From an uncultured Marinobacter sp. (GTDB taxonomy: Bacteria; Pseudomonadota; Gammaproteobacteria; Pseudomonadales; Oleiphilaceae), in contig NZ_CAMPJO010000002.1 in assembly GCF_946886895.1 (NCBI RefSeq), forward strand, positions 1 to 64,000: a stretch of 64,000 bases of DNA, in the 5' to 3' direction. Under the pieces are notes generated by a model. It ran no database searches, was not told the DNA's origin, and saw only the letters and a list, made by a program, of their open reading frames with translations. Both the position numbers and the translations under genes were made by a program. The first letter of the stretch is position 1. Each line of letters opens with the position of its first letter. This document shows, one piece after another, positions 1 to 8,595 of the stretch.

Positions 1-30
1 CCAGTATCAACCGATACTGGGGTTTTTTAT
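1..30 (+). terminator. Rho-independent terminator at the window edge
   Basis: An 8-bp perfect stem (1-8 with 13-20, loop AACC) is followed by GG and six Ts. It presumably ends a plus-strand gene lying just left of the window. Confidence 0.8.
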
Positions 31-141
31 TGCCACGAGGTTTTTGCAGGGAGCCTCGCTTATGGCCTCGGTGCGACCCAGGTAATCAATGATATACTTT
101 CGCGCAGACCATACCTCTGGGTTATTCCGATGGAGAGTACG

Positions 142-210
142 ATGATTGAAGCGCCCAACGTGATCGGCACGGGAGGCGTCCGGCAACCCTCTCGGGTGGC
201 GGATATCTGA
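142..210 (+). CDS. Possible 22-codon leader ORF, in frame with the next gene
   Basis: An ATG at 142 preceded by GGAG at 132-135 opens 22 codons ending in TGA at 208-210. The ATG of the HolD-like gene follows immediately at 211 in the same frame. It could be a translated leader coupled to the downstream gene or a chance ORF. A TATACT hexamer at 93-98 could be a -10 element, but no good -35 was seen. The peptide matches nothing I recognise. Confidence 0.2.
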   Translation: MIEAPNVIGTGGVRQPSRVADI

Positions 211-1005
211 ATGACTGGATCTGAAGTGGAAAGGCAGTTTTATCTTGGCTTGGCCGGGGTGCGTTTATGGTACGCACGAGAGCCGCTGCCTGGTGCTGCG
301 CCCAGTCCGGAATTCAGCTTTCCGCCCGCCCAATCCCGGGAAAATTTCGAGGCGGTTGCATCGGTAGCGCCCAATCGGGCCCCGGCGGCTGTGTCACGCC
401 CGAAAATGGCGTCTTCGGCTCATCCCGGCACTGAACAATTAGCGCGGTTACAGGCGCTTATGGAGCCAGGATCCGTCGCCGATACCTCGGAGTATGACGG
501 TGACAGCAACAAGCCGAAGCGGCCTGTGGAGGCGGATGCATCGATTTCTCCTCTGCCTGACTTATCGGATGAGGCGGTTCCGGACCTCAATTTGCGGGTT
601 TGGTCAGGGGAACGTTTCGCGCTGATGGCCAATATATCCTCCGACGCCAGCCTACGGTTGCAGGAGGCGCTTGCGCTCAACATCCTGAAAAGTCTCGGAG
701 AGCAGCACATTCAGTCCTTTGGCCCGGTGTGTTGGCCCGTGTTCAATAACCAATTGGTACCCGGCAGTGCCCTGTCTGATCTCGTGCCGGTTCTGAAGGG
801 GGTCTTTGCCGGGGTGAGGGCGAAGGACCTGATTGTTCTGGGCGTTTCCCCGGATGGGACGCCATTTGGGGAGAGACCGTGGTTCTCGCAAGCGGTCCCG
901 GGATCTCTGGCGGTACAGTTTGGCCATTCACTCACCGAGTTGGCAGGTAATCCCCCACTCAAACGGGAACTCTGGCGTAACTTGAAGCCCCTGATCACAC
1001 CATGA
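211..1005 (+). CDS. HolD-like protein (candidate DNA polymerase III psi subunit)
   Basis: A 264-residue protein with no clear signal peptide or membrane segment. The N-terminus (residues 1-23, with a Leu-Gly-Leu stretch, Trp20 and Arg23) resembles the start of E. coli HolD, the clamp-loader psi subunit, where the equivalent peptide with a central Trp binds chi. The C-terminus (a 'SLTELAGNPPLKRELWRNL' stretch) resembles the end of HolD ('ALTDLRANPTARAALWQQI'). Between them is a Pro/Ala/Ser-rich linker, roughly residues 30-130, absent from E. coli HolD, which has about 137 residues. The gene overlaps rimI by 4 nt, and holD-rimI is also the E. coli order. I infer a divergent, linker-expanded psi subunit; by plain similarity it would likely be called hypothetical. 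The start at 211 is the first ATG after an in-frame stop. Confidence 0.6.
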   Translation: MTGSEVERQFYLGLAGVRLWYAREPLPGAAPSPEFSFPPAQSRENFEAVASVAPNRAPAAVSRPKMASSAHPGTEQLARLQALMEPGSVADTSEYDGDSNKPKRPVEADASISPLPDLSDEAVPDLNLRVWSGERFALMANISSDASLRLQEALALNILKSLGEQHIQSFGPVCWPVFNNQLVPGSALSDLVPVLKGVFAGVRAKDLIVLGVSPDGTPFGERPWFSQAVPGSLAVQFGHSLTELAGNPPLKRELWRNLKPLITP

Positions 1006-1490
1006 TGCAAAATTCGGAACGGTATCGCCACGTCTTAAGGGCCGACCTTCTTATTCGCCCCCTGGTTATCGATGATCTGCCGCAGGTTCTTGCTATCGAA
1101 CGCCAGGGCTATTCGCACCCCTGGTCGGAGTCTGTTTTTGCGGACTGCTTCAGAAGCAATTATCGCCTGTCTGGCGTCGTCCGTGGCGGTGCCCTCGCCG
1201 GCTATGCGGTGGTGGCGTATCTGGCGGACGAGGCCCATTTGCTGAACTTGTGTGTTCAGCCAGGCTGCAGAGGCAAAGGCGCGGGCCGCCAGTTGTTGCG
1301 GTTTTTGCTGGCTGAGGCCGTCCGTGAGGGGATGGCGAGGGTAATTCTCGAGGTTCGCGAGAGCAACGATATTGCCTGTGGCCTCTATCGGGCGGAGGGC
1401 TTCGAGGAAATCGGTCGGCGGCCAGAGTACTACCCTGCCGTATCCGGGCGGGAAGATGCCCGGGTGATGGCTCTGGCGTTCCAGCGCTGA
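1002..1490 (+). CDS. rimI: Ribosomal protein S18 N-acetyltransferase RimI
   Basis: A 162-residue GNAT-family protein that in E. coli acetylates the N-terminal alanine of ribosomal protein S18. Visible family marks are the 'HPWSESVF' segment near residues 39-46, typical of RimI, and the acetyl-CoA-binding Q/R-x-x-G-x-G/A loop 'CRGKGAG' near residue 88. The start overlaps the stop of the HolD-like gene (ATGA), so translation is probably coupled. A second ATG at 1005 is an alternative start. The N-terminus is about a dozen residues longer than in E. coli RimI. Confidence 0.92.
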   Translation: MMQNSERYRHVLRADLLIRPLVIDDLPQVLAIERQGYSHPWSESVFADCFRSNYRLSGVVRGGALAGYAVVAYLADEAHLLNLCVQPGCRGKGAGRQLLRFLLAEAVREGMARVILEVRESNDIACGLYRAEGFEEIGRRPEYYPAVSGREDARVMALAFQR

Positions 1491-1524
1491 CCGGCTTGCG
1501 TTCGCGAAATTAACGCTTAGCCCT

Positions 1525-1530
1525 TACAAT
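1525..1530 (+). promoter_or_regulatory. Possible -10 element for prfC
   Basis: A TACAAT hexamer lies 41 nt before the prfC start in a relatively AT-rich gap after rimI. No convincing -35 is present at 16-18 nt (TTCGCG at 18 nt is poor), so this is tentative. Confidence 0.35.
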
Positions 1531-1570
1531 AGCGCGCTTTTCCTACATTTTATTCGGACTGTTATCGATT

Positions 1571-3151
1571 ATGTCTAACCTCTCCCAGGAAGTGGCCAAA
1601 CGCCGCACATTTGCGATCATTTCGCACCCGGACGCCGGTAAAACCACCATCACCGAGAAGGTGTTGCTGTTCGGCCAGGCGATACAGAAAGCTGGCACCG
1701 TAAAAGGTAAGAAATCCGGTCAGCACGCAAAATCCGACTGGATGGAGATGGAAAAGGAGCGGGGAATCTCGGTAACCACCTCGGTGATGCAGTTTCCCTA
1801 CGGTGGCAAGCTGGTTAACCTGCTGGACACGCCGGGTCACGAGGACTTTTCTGAAGATACCTACCGCACTCTGACAGCGGTAGACTCCTGCCTGATGGTG
1901 ATCGACAGTGCCAAGGGGGTCGAGGAGCGAACGATCAAGCTGATGGAGGTAACCCGCCTGCGGGACACGCCGATTCTGACCTTTATGAACAAACTTGACC
2001 GCGATACCCGGGATCCGGTGGAGCTGATGGACGAGGTAGAGGGTGTGCTGAAAATTGCATGCGCACCCATTACCTGGCCTATTGGCATGGGCAAGAGTTT
2101 CAAGGGCGTGTATCACCTGCTGCGCGACGAGATCATTCTTTATCAGACCGGGCGAGGGCACACGATTCAGGAAGAGCGGGTGATCAAGGGTCTGGATAAT
2201 CCGGATCTGGATGCGGCCATTGGTGCCTACGCCGATGATCTGCGTGACGAAATCGAACTCGTGAAAGGTGCTTCCCATGAGTTTGACCAGGAGGCCTTTC
2301 TGGCAGGCACCCTGACGCCGGTATTCTTTGGCACTGCGTTAGGTAACTTCGGTGTCGATCATATGCTGGATGGCCTTGTGAAATGGGCGCCGGAACCGCA
2401 AGCTCGGGAGACAGATCAGCGATTGGTGGCGCCGAGGGACGAAGGGTTTTCGGGTTTCGTCTTCAAAATCCAGGCAAACATGGATCCCCAGCACCGGGAT
2501 CGGGTCGCTTTTTTACGGATCGTGTCCGGTCAGTACTCCCAGGGCATGAAGGCCCGCCATGTCCGTATTGGCAAAGAAGTGCGATTCTCGGATGCACTGA
2601 CTTTCATGGCGGGGGATCGTGAGCACGCCGAGGAGGCCTTTGCCGGCGATATCATCGGTTTGCACAACCATGGCACAATCCAGCTGGGCGACACCTTTAC
2701 CGCCGGCGACGACATGAAGTTTACGGGCATACCGAATTTCGCGCCTGAGCTGTTCCGTCGTATCCGGCTGAAGGATCCACTCAAGGCCAAGCAACTGCAG
2801 AAGGGGTTGATCCAGCTCTCTGAAGAGGGCGCTGTACAGGTGTTCCGGCCCTTGCGTAACAATGACCTGATTGTTGGTGCCGTGGGTGTGCTGCAGTTCG
2901 ATGTGGTGGTCAGTCGCCTCAAGAGCGAATACAAGGTTGAGGCGGTGTATGAACCGATCAATGTAGCAACCGCGCGCTGGGTGACCGCCAGTGACGAGCG
3001 CAAGCTGGATGAGTTCCAGCGCAAGAACAATGATAACCTTGCCCTTGATGGAAGCGAGCGGTTGGCTTACATCGCACCGACCATGGTAAATCTGAACCTT
3101 GCACGGGAGCGCTACCCGGATGTTCAGTTCCATAAGACCCGGGAGCACTGA
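1571..3151 (+). CDS. prfC: Peptide chain release factor 3
   Basis: A 526-residue translational GTPase that removes RF1 or RF2 from the ribosome after termination. The full G domain is visible: P-loop 'SHPDAGKTT' (residues 18-26), switch '[12 protein letters not shown]', '[10 protein letters not shown]' (G3) and 'NKLDR' (G4), followed by the RF3-specific domains. Length matches the family (about 529 in E. coli). It sits in a gap of 80 nt after rimI and has its own possible -10. It is followed closely by a TatD-family gene, as in E. coli where yjjV lies a few genes after prfC. Confidence 0.97.
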   Translation: MSNLSQEVAKRRTFAIISHPDAGKTTITEKVLLFGQAIQKAGTVKGKKSGQHAKSDWMEMEKERGISVTTSVMQFPYGGKLVNLLDTPGHEDFSEDTYRTLTAVDSCLMVIDSAKGVEERTIKLMEVTRLRDTPILTFMNKLDRDTRDPVELMDEVEGVLKIACAPITWPIGMGKSFKGVYHLLRDEIILYQTGRGHTIQEERVIKGLDNPDLDAAIGAYADDLRDEIELVKGASHEFDQEAFLAGTLTPVFFGTALGNFGVDHMLDGLVKWAPEPQARETDQRLVAPRDEGFSGFVFKIQANMDPQHRDRVAFLRIVSGQYSQGMKARHVRIGKEVRFSDALTFMAGDREHAEEAFAGDIIGLHNHGTIQLGDTFTAGDDMKFTGIPNFAPELFRRIRLKDPLKAKQLQKGLIQLSEEGAVQVFRPLRNNDLIVGAVGVLQFDVVVSRLKSEYKVEAVYEPINVATARWVTASDERKLDEFQRKNNDNLALDGSERLAYIAPTMVNLNLARERYPDVQFHKTREH

Positions 3152-3173
3152 GCGGGTTTCGCCTGAGGTGGAT

Positions 3174-3959
3174 GTGCGACTGATCGATGCCCATTGCCAT
3201 TTTGATTTTCCCCGGTTCGATGGCTGTCGGGAGCAAGAGTGGGAGGCTGCCCGGAAGGCTGGCCTATCCGGGCTCGTTATACCCGGTGTACGACAGGCAG
3301 ACTGGCGGAGAGTTCGGGGTGCCGCACTGGCTCATGAGGGGATCTTCTACTGCCTGGGCATCCACCCCTGGTTTGTGGGTGAGCACACTCAGGAAGACCT
3401 GTCTCTTCTGGAGCGGTTGCTGCGCAATCGGCCGGATAAGTGCATCGCCCTGGGCGAATGTGGTCTTGATCGCCTTGCGGGTGACCTGGCGAACCAGTGG
3501 CCCTGGTTTGAAGCTCAGGTGACCCTGGCCCGCGAGCTGGACTACCCGCTGGTAATCCATTCGGTGAAAACCCACGATGATATTCATGGCGCGCTGAGAC
3601 GACTGGATTGGCATGGTAGGGCATTGGTGCATGGTTTTTCTGGCAGCTATGAGCAGGCTGCAAAGCTGGTCGACCTCGGGTGTTCTATTGGCGTGGGTGG
3701 TGTTATTACCCGCCCCGGAGCCCACAAAACGCGAGATGCGGTTGCCCGGTTGCCCCTGGATGCCCTGGTGCTGGAAACCGATGCTCCGGACATGGCACCC
3801 GTGGGAGTGGAGCCCGGGCAGAACTCACCCGTCTATCTGGGCCAGATACTGGAGGCGCTGGCAGCCCTCCGGTCGCTACCGGCAGAAGCGCTGGCATGCT
3901 CGCTCTGGCGCAACACAATGGCGCTGTACAGGATGGATCCCGGTGAGGTAAGGGAATAG
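3174..3959 (+). CDS. TatD-family metal-dependent hydrolase (YjjV-like)
   Basis: A putative deoxyribonuclease or metallohydrolase with the TatD fold, 261 residues. Metal-binding motifs are 'IDAHCHF' near the N-terminus, 'ALGECGLD' in the middle, then His residues in 'VIHSVKTHDD' and 'LVHGFSGS', and Asp in 'LETDAPDM'. The reading frame stays open upstream into prfC, but family alignment and a GAGGTG ribosome-binding site favour the GTG at 3174 (GTG 3168 is possible), leaving 22 nt after prfC. It is closer to the YjjV branch than to TatD proper. The substrate is not defined by sequence. Confidence 0.88.
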   Translation: MRLIDAHCHFDFPRFDGCREQEWEAARKAGLSGLVIPGVRQADWRRVRGAALAHEGIFYCLGIHPWFVGEHTQEDLSLLERLLRNRPDKCIALGECGLDRLAGDLANQWPWFEAQVTLARELDYPLVIHSVKTHDDIHGALRRLDWHGRALVHGFSGSYEQAAKLVDLGCSIGVGGVITRPGAHKTRDAVARLPLDALVLETDAPDMAPVGVEPGQNSPVYLGQILEALAALRSLPAEALACSLWRNTMALYRMDPGEVRE

Positions 3960-3979
3960 CGAAACACCGATGTGCGGGG

Positions 3980-4008
3980 TTGGCATTCCGGGATCGTTCG
4001 AGTATACT
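3980..4008 (+). promoter_or_regulatory. Sigma-70 promoter of rplM-rpsI
   Basis: TTGGCA (3980-3985), 17 nt, then TATACT (4003-4008). Predicted transcription start is near 4015, which gives rplM a leader of about 145 nt. Confidence 0.75.
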
Positions 4009-4091
4009 TCGCGCCCTGGCTTTTCAAGGCGATGTCGCTGTCTCAGCCCCGAACAGTGTCACTGCCGACCAAACAAACAGGTACAGAGCCT

Positions 4092-4127
4092 CCACCGGAT
4101 GCCATGCATTTACCGGCGGTGGTTTTT
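4092..4127 (+). promoter_or_regulatory. Terminator-like hairpin in the rplM leader
   Basis: CCACCG (4092-4097) pairs with CGGTGG (4117-4122) and is followed at once by five Ts (4123-4127), 33 nt before the rplM start and downstream of the rplM promoter. An alternative CCGG/CCGG pairing (4095-4098 with 4113-4116) overlaps it. In E. coli the rplM-rpsI operon is autoregulated by L13 through its leader. Here the hairpin could act as an attenuator or as the L13 site; this is inference. Confidence 0.55.
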
Positions 4128-4160
4128 AACGTTTCTTATATAGCGTTCAAGGCGGAATCA

Positions 4161-4589
4161 ATGAAGACTCTGAGTGCGAAACCAGAAACTGTCAAACGTG
4201 ACTGGTACGTTGTAGACGCAGCCGGCAAGACGCTGGGTCGTCTGTCAACCGAAATCGCCCTTCGTCTGCGGGGCAAACATAAGCCTGAGTACACCCCTCA
4301 TGTAGACACTGGCGATTACATTGTTGTGATCAATGCAGGCCAGGTGCGGGTTACCGGCAATAAGGCATCTGACAAGATGTACTACAGTCACACCGGCTTT
4401 CCGGGTGGTATCAAGTCTATCAACTTCGAGAAGCTGGTAGACAAGGCGCCCGAGCAAATTATTCAGAAGTCTGTCAAAGGCATGCTTCCGAAGGGCCCGC
4501 TTGGTCGTGCCATGTTCAAGAAGCTGAAAATCTATGCCGGCGCTGAGCATCCCCATGCAGCCCAGCAGCCCAAAGAACTCGACATTTAA
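4161..4589 (+). CDS. rplM: 50S ribosomal protein L13
   Basis: A 142-residue large-subunit protein, the family's usual length. It starts with '[20 protein letters not shown]' and carries '[20 protein letters not shown]' and the conserved '[11 protein letters not shown]' segment. The frame is open further upstream to 3972, but the ATG at 4161 matches L13 proteins. First gene of the two-gene operon with rpsI, 12 nt apart. Confidence 0.98.
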   Translation: MKTLSAKPETVKRDWYVVDAAGKTLGRLSTEIALRLRGKHKPEYTPHVDTGDYIVVINAGQVRVTGNKASDKMYYSHTGFPGGIKSINFEKLVDKAPEQIIQKSVKGMLPKGPLGRAMFKKLKIYAGAEHPHAAQQPKELDI

Positions 4590-4601
4590 CGGAAGGCGGA
4601 T

Positions 4602-4994
4602 ATGTCTGTAGCACAAAATTACGGTACTGGTCGCCGCAAGACATCCACGGCTCGGGTGTTCATCAAGCCGGGAAGCGGTAACATCTCCATCAACGGTCGT
4701 ACGATCGAAGATTTTTTTGGTCGCGAGACCCTGCGCATGATCGTGCGCCAGCCGCTGGTTGTGGCTGAGTCCACGGATCGCTTTGATATCAACATCACGG
4801 TAAAAGGTGGTGGTATCAGTGGCCAGGCAGGCGCCATTCGCCATGGTCTGACCCGCGCCCTGATGGATTATGACGAAACGCTTCGTCCGTCCCTGCGTAA
4901 AGCAGGTTACGTGACGCGCGATGCTCGCGAAGTGGAGCGGAAGAAAGTGGGTCTGCGCAAGGCGCGTAAGCGTCCTCAGTACTCCAAGCGTTAA
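4602..4994 (+). CDS. rpsI: 30S ribosomal protein S9
   Basis: A 130-residue small-subunit protein with the '[14 protein letters not shown]' start region, the '[14 protein letters not shown]' loop and the basic C-terminal tail ending '[11 protein letters not shown]' that reaches the ribosomal P site. A GGAAGG ribosome-binding site precedes the ATG. A strong terminator follows 22 nt after the stop. Confidence 0.98.
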   Translation: MSVAQNYGTGRRKTSTARVFIKPGSGNISINGRTIEDFFGRETLRMIVRQPLVVAESTDRFDINITVKGGGISGQAGAIRHGLTRALMDYDETLRPSLRKAGYVTRDAREVERKKVGLRKARKRPQYSKR

Positions 4995-5016
4995 TCACGC
5001 TGGTGCAGAGCTCGAA

Positions 5017-5045
5017 AACCCGGTCCCTGGTGGCCGGGTTTTTTT
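5017..5045 (+). terminator. Terminator of rplM-rpsI
   Basis: AACCCGG (5017-5023) pairs with CCGGGTT (5034-5040), followed by five more Ts. Confidence 0.9.
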
Positions 5046-5237
5046 ATGCCTTCTGGCTGCTCCGTAAAATTGACCTCTGGCAGGCCTCGGGCGCCACTGG
5101 CGGCTTTCTGACTTGTAAGCCCCGGGTAATTTCATTACCATTTGGGCGCTTACACTTTTGGGTTGTGAAGTCCTTATAAGATGCGCATTGCCGGCTGTTC
5201 GGCGGGCTGTGACATCGCCTGATGGGAGAAAACCATA

Positions 5238-5831
5238 ATGAGTAATGGCGACGTGAGCCAAGGCCGGCGCCGGTTTCTGATCGGTGCTACGTCCGTGGTT
5301 GGTGGTGTCGGCGTCGTCGGTGCGGCAGTTCCTTTTGTGGCGTCCTGGAATCCCAGCGCCAAAGCGGAAGCAGCAGGTGCACCGGTAACCGTCAACATCA
5401 GCAAGATTGAACCGGGTCAGCAGATTACCGTCGAATGGCGGGGGCAGCCGGTATGGATTATCCGCCGGACAGAAACCATGCTGGAAAACATTGAAAAGCT
5501 CAACGAAGAAGTCAAAGATCCCCAGTCCCAGGCCCCCCAGCAGCCACCTTATATTGATGGCATCTATCGAGCGCTGAAGCCCGAATACGCGGTTCTGGTC
5601 GGAATTTGTACTCATCTGGGATGTGTGCCTTCCTACCGTCCGGAAGTGGCGCCGGCGGATCTTGGTGAGGACTGGCTCGGTGGTCTTTTCTGTCCGTGTC
5701 ATGGTTCCAAGTACGATCTCGCCGGCCGGGTTTTCGAGGCGCAGCCTGCTCCCCTAAATCTGGTGGTTCCTCCCTATCGTTACGACGATGAGGTGACGAT
5801 GACCATTGGTCTTGACCCGGAGGCAGCGTAA
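5238..5831 (+). CDS. petA: Ubiquinol-cytochrome c reductase, Rieske iron-sulfur subunit
   Basis: A 197-residue [2Fe-2S] subunit of the cytochrome bc1 complex that passes electrons from ubiquinol to cytochrome c1. The N-terminus has a twin-arginine motif ('RRRFLIGA') followed by a single hydrophobic segment that stays as the membrane anchor. Cluster ligands sit in 'CTHLGC' (Cys124, His126, Cys129) and 'CPCHGS' (Cys152, Cys154, His155). It overlaps petB by one base (TAATG). The 190 nt upstream holds a possible -10 TATAAG at 5175-5180 but no clear -35. Confidence 0.97.
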   Translation: MSNGDVSQGRRRFLIGATSVVGGVGVVGAAVPFVASWNPSAKAEAAGAPVTVNISKIEPGQQITVEWRGQPVWIIRRTETMLENIEKLNEEVKDPQSQAPQQPPYIDGIYRALKPEYAVLVGICTHLGCVPSYRPEVAPADLGEDWLGGLFCPCHGSKYDLAGRVFEAQPAPLNLVVPPYRYDDEVTMTIGLDPEAA

Positions 5832-7063
5832 TGCAAAAGCTGATTAATTGGGTTGACGAGCGTCTGCCCATCGTTGATGCGTGGAACAAGCATGTCGGCA
5901 AGTATTACGCGCCGAAGAATTTCAACATGTGGTACTTTTTCGGGTCGCTTGCGATGCTGGTTCTGGTGAATCAGTTGGTGACCGGTATCTGGCTGACCAT
6001 GAGTTACAACCCAACGGCCGAGGGTGCCTTTGCCTCGGTCCAGTACATCATGCGTGATGTACAGTGGGGATGGCTGCTTCGCTACCTGCATTCCACGGGC
6101 GCCTCTGCGTTCTTCATTGTGGTGTATCTCCACATGTTCCGTGGTTTGATGTACGGCTCTTACCAGAAACCGCGTGAACTGATCTGGCTCTTCGGCATGC
6201 TGATTTACCTGGTGTTGATGGCAGAAGCCTTTATGGGCTACCTGCTGCCGTGGGGGCAGATGTCCTATTGGGGCGCTCAGGTTATCGTTAACCTGTTTGG
6301 TGCCATTCCGGTGATTGGTGAAGACCTGTCCCTGTGGATCCGTGGTGACTATCTGATTTCCGGTATTACCCTGAACCGCTTCTTTGCCCTGCATGTGGTG
6401 GCGCTGCCGATTGTGCTTCTGGGGCTGGTGGTGCTGCACATCCTGGCATTGCACGAAGTGGGCTCGAATAACCCGGATGGCATTGATATCAAGAAGAACA
6501 AGAATGAAAACGGTATTCCGAAAGACGGTATACCCTTTCACCCGTATTACACCGTGCACGACCTGCTGGGCGTCGGCGTGTTCTTCTTCATCTTTTTCGT
6601 TGTCGTGTTCTACTTTCCGGAAATGGGTGGCCTGTTCATCGAGAAGCCGAACTTCGAGCCCGCCAACCCGCTGAAAACGCCTGAGCATATCGCGCCGGTG
6701 TGGTACTTCACGCCATTCTACGCCATGTTGCGGGCGGTGACGGTGGATCTGTTCGGACTGCCTGCCAAGTTCTGGGGTGTGGTCGTGATGGGTGGTGCCA
6801 TTGCCATCCTGTTCGTGCTGCCGTGGCTCGACCGCTCGCCTGTACGTTCCATGCGGTACAAGGGCTGGCTGAGCCGGATTGCACTGGCAATCTTCGTGGT
6901 CAGCTTTGTGGTTCTGGGTTATCTCGGGCTGGTGCCGGCAACGGCAGGGCGTACCACCGTTGCTCAGATTTTGACAGTGCTCTACTTCCTCTACTTCATT
7001 CTCATGCCGTTCTACACGCGTATGGAGAAAACCAAGCCAGTGCCAGAGAGGGTGACAGGATAA
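5831..7063 (+). CDS. petB: Ubiquinol-cytochrome c reductase, cytochrome b subunit
   Basis: A 410-residue multi-pass membrane protein that carries the two b hemes and both quinone sites of the bc1 complex. Heme-binding histidines are visible in 'LHSTGASAFFIVVYLHMF' and 'LHVVALPIVLLGLVVLH'. The quinol-oxidation loop reads 'APVWYF', so the usual PEWY glutamate is a valine. Translation is coupled to petA and petC by one-base overlaps. Confidence 0.97.
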   Translation: MQKLINWVDERLPIVDAWNKHVGKYYAPKNFNMWYFFGSLAMLVLVNQLVTGIWLTMSYNPTAEGAFASVQYIMRDVQWGWLLRYLHSTGASAFFIVVYLHMFRGLMYGSYQKPRELIWLFGMLIYLVLMAEAFMGYLLPWGQMSYWGAQVIVNLFGAIPVIGEDLSLWIRGDYLISGITLNRFFALHVVALPIVLLGLVVLHILALHEVGSNNPDGIDIKKNKNENGIPKDGIPFHPYYTVHDLLGVGVFFFIFFVVVFYFPEMGGLFIEKPNFEPANPLKTPEHIAPVWYFTPFYAMLRAVTVDLFGLPAKFWGVVVMGGAIAILFVLPWLDRSPVRSMRYKGWLSRIALAIFVVSFVVLGYLGLVPATAGRTTVAQILTVLYFLYFILMPFYTRMEKTKPVPERVTG

Positions 7064-7818
7064 TGAGAAAGCTGATTTTTGGTCTTTTCATCGCGGTCCT
7101 GCCTGCACTTGGTTTGGCGGCCGGTGGGGCGGTCCATCTTGATCATATCGAGACGGACCATACCAACAAGGCGTCCTTGCAACGGGGCGTGACCTTGTTC
7201 ACCAACTACTGCATGGGGTGTCACTCCATGGAGTACGCCCGTTACAAGCGGGTGGCTGACGATCTCGATATCCCAGTTGAGCTGTATGAGGAGAATCTGA
7301 TCTTTACCGGTGCCAAAGTCGGCGAGCTGATGAAGAATGCCATGAACAAAGACATGGCTGCTGACTGGTTTGGTGCTCCGCCGCCCGATCTGACCCTGGA
7401 GACCCGTCTGCGCGGTGAATCCTGGGTTTACTCGTATCTTCGGGGTTTTTACAAGGATGAGAGCCGTCCGCTTGGGGTAAACAACGTTGTCTTCCCGAAC
7501 GTGGGTATGCCTCACGTTATGGTCGGGCTTCAGGGGCTCTGTGCGGTCAAGCCTAATATCGGGGTCGAGCCGAGCATTGACCCGCTCAGTGGCAACATCA
7601 ACAATGAGGACGTTTGCCCGGAATATGCGATTGAGGGCAGCATGACCGCCGCCGAGTTTGACCAGGCCATGTATGACCTGACCAACTTCATGTCCTACAT
7701 GGCGGACCCGGTACGGGTGGAGCGTGAGCGCCTTGGTATTTTCGTGCTGATCTTTGTGGCGATCTTCTTTATCTTCGCCTATCTGCTCAATCGTGAGTAC
7801 TGGAAGGACGTACACTGA
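7063..7818 (+). CDS. petC: Ubiquinol-cytochrome c reductase, cytochrome c1
   Basis: A 251-residue cytochrome c1. It has a cleavable signal (residues 1-19 or so, ending 'LGLAA'), the heme c attachment motif 'CMGCH' (Cys50 to His54) and a C-terminal membrane anchor ('IFVLIFVAIFFIFAYLL') before the final 'NREYWKDVH'. The ATG at 7063 shares one base with the petB stop. A longer frame opening at 6700 is an artefact inside petB. petABC forms a tight three-gene operon. Confidence 0.96.
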   Translation: MRKLIFGLFIAVLPALGLAAGGAVHLDHIETDHTNKASLQRGVTLFTNYCMGCHSMEYARYKRVADDLDIPVELYEENLIFTGAKVGELMKNAMNKDMAADWFGAPPPDLTLETRLRGESWVYSYLRGFYKDESRPLGVNNVVFPNVGMPHVMVGLQGLCAVKPNIGVEPSIDPLSGNINNEDVCPEYAIEGSMTAAEFDQAMYDLTNFMSYMADPVRVERERLGIFVLIFVAIFFIFAYLLNREYWKDVH

Positions 7819-7827
7819 GAAATAGGG

Positions 7828-7833
7828 TATAAT
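7828..7833 (+). promoter_or_regulatory. Perfect TATAAT just upstream of the petC terminator
   Basis: A consensus TATAAT hexamer 10 nt after the petC stop. The -35 region (about 7805-7810, AGGACG) is poor. If active, transcription would begin near 7840 and run into the hairpin at 7849-7880 before reaching sspA. Confidence 0.35.
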
Positions 7834-7848
7834 TTACGTCCCTGAGTT

Positions 7849-7880
7849 CCAGCGGGCATTAACCGGCCCGCTGGATTTTT
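7849..7880 (+). terminator. Terminator between petABC and sspA
   Basis: CCAGCGGG (7849-7856) pairs with CCCGCTGG (7867-7874), followed by ATTTTTG. It separates the bc1 operon from sspA. Confidence 0.8.
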
Positions 7881-7927
7881 GCGTTTTTCCAGGATCATTT
7901 CGGTTTGTTTACTCGTGAGGTAGTTCT

Positions 7928-8557
7928 ATGGGCGTTGTGACCAAACGGTCATCAATGACGTTTTTCTCGGATCCCGCCAGCCACTACAGCCACAGGGTGC
8001 GTATTGTCCTGGCAGAGAAGGGTGTTACCGTTGATGTAGTTGATGTGGATCCGGACAATCCTCCGTCGGAGCTGGCCGATCTGAACCCGTACAATGCCCT
8101 GCCGACGTTGGTTGATCGTGATCTGGTGCTCTATGAGCCCAACATTATGATGGAATACCTTGATGAGCGGTTTCCTCATCCCCCGTTGTTGCCGGTGTAC
8201 CCGGTAGCGCGTGCCAACAGTCGTCTGATGATCCACAGAATTCAGAAAGACTGGTGTGGCCTTGTGGATCAGATTCTGTCCCAGCCGAATGCCAAGGCCT
8301 CTGAGGCTGCCCGGAAAGAGTTGCGCGAAAGTCTTTTGGCTACCGCGCCTCTGTTTGGAGAAATGCCCTTTTTCCTCTCCGAGGAGTTCACCATTGTGGA
8401 TTGCTGCATTGCTCCGATTCTCTGGCGGTTGCCGGCCCTGGGTATTGATCTGAATGACAAGCAGGCGAAGCCATTGCAGAAATACATGGAGAACATTTTC
8501 AGTCGGGAAGGTTTCAAGGCAAGCCTTTCAGACCTGGAAGAAGATATTCGCAGCTGA
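7928..8557 (+). CDS. sspA: Stringent starvation protein A
   Basis: A 209-residue glutathione-S-transferase-fold protein that in E. coli binds RNA polymerase and aids survival in stationary phase and acid. The thioredoxin-like N-terminal half has '[20 protein letters not shown]' and '[18 protein letters not shown]', typical of SspA rather than catalytic transferases. A helical C-terminal domain follows. It is followed at 38 nt by sspB, the usual partner. Confidence 0.96.
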   Translation: MGVVTKRSSMTFFSDPASHYSHRVRIVLAEKGVTVDVVDVDPDNPPSELADLNPYNALPTLVDRDLVLYEPNIMMEYLDERFPHPPLLPVYPVARANSRLMIHRIQKDWCGLVDQILSQPNAKASEAARKELRESLLATAPLFGEMPFFLSEEFTIVDCCIAPILWRLPALGIDLNDKQAKPLQKYMENIFSREGFKASLSDLEEDIRS

Positions 8558-8595
8558 GTTTCCCGGGATCCGTCATTCGGGTCAGGAGAAAGGTA

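Noticed and set aside
3972..4160. N-terminal extension of L13 in the open frame upstream of 4161
   Set aside because: The extra codons cover the promoter and leader hairpin and match no L13; ATG 4161 gives the family length.
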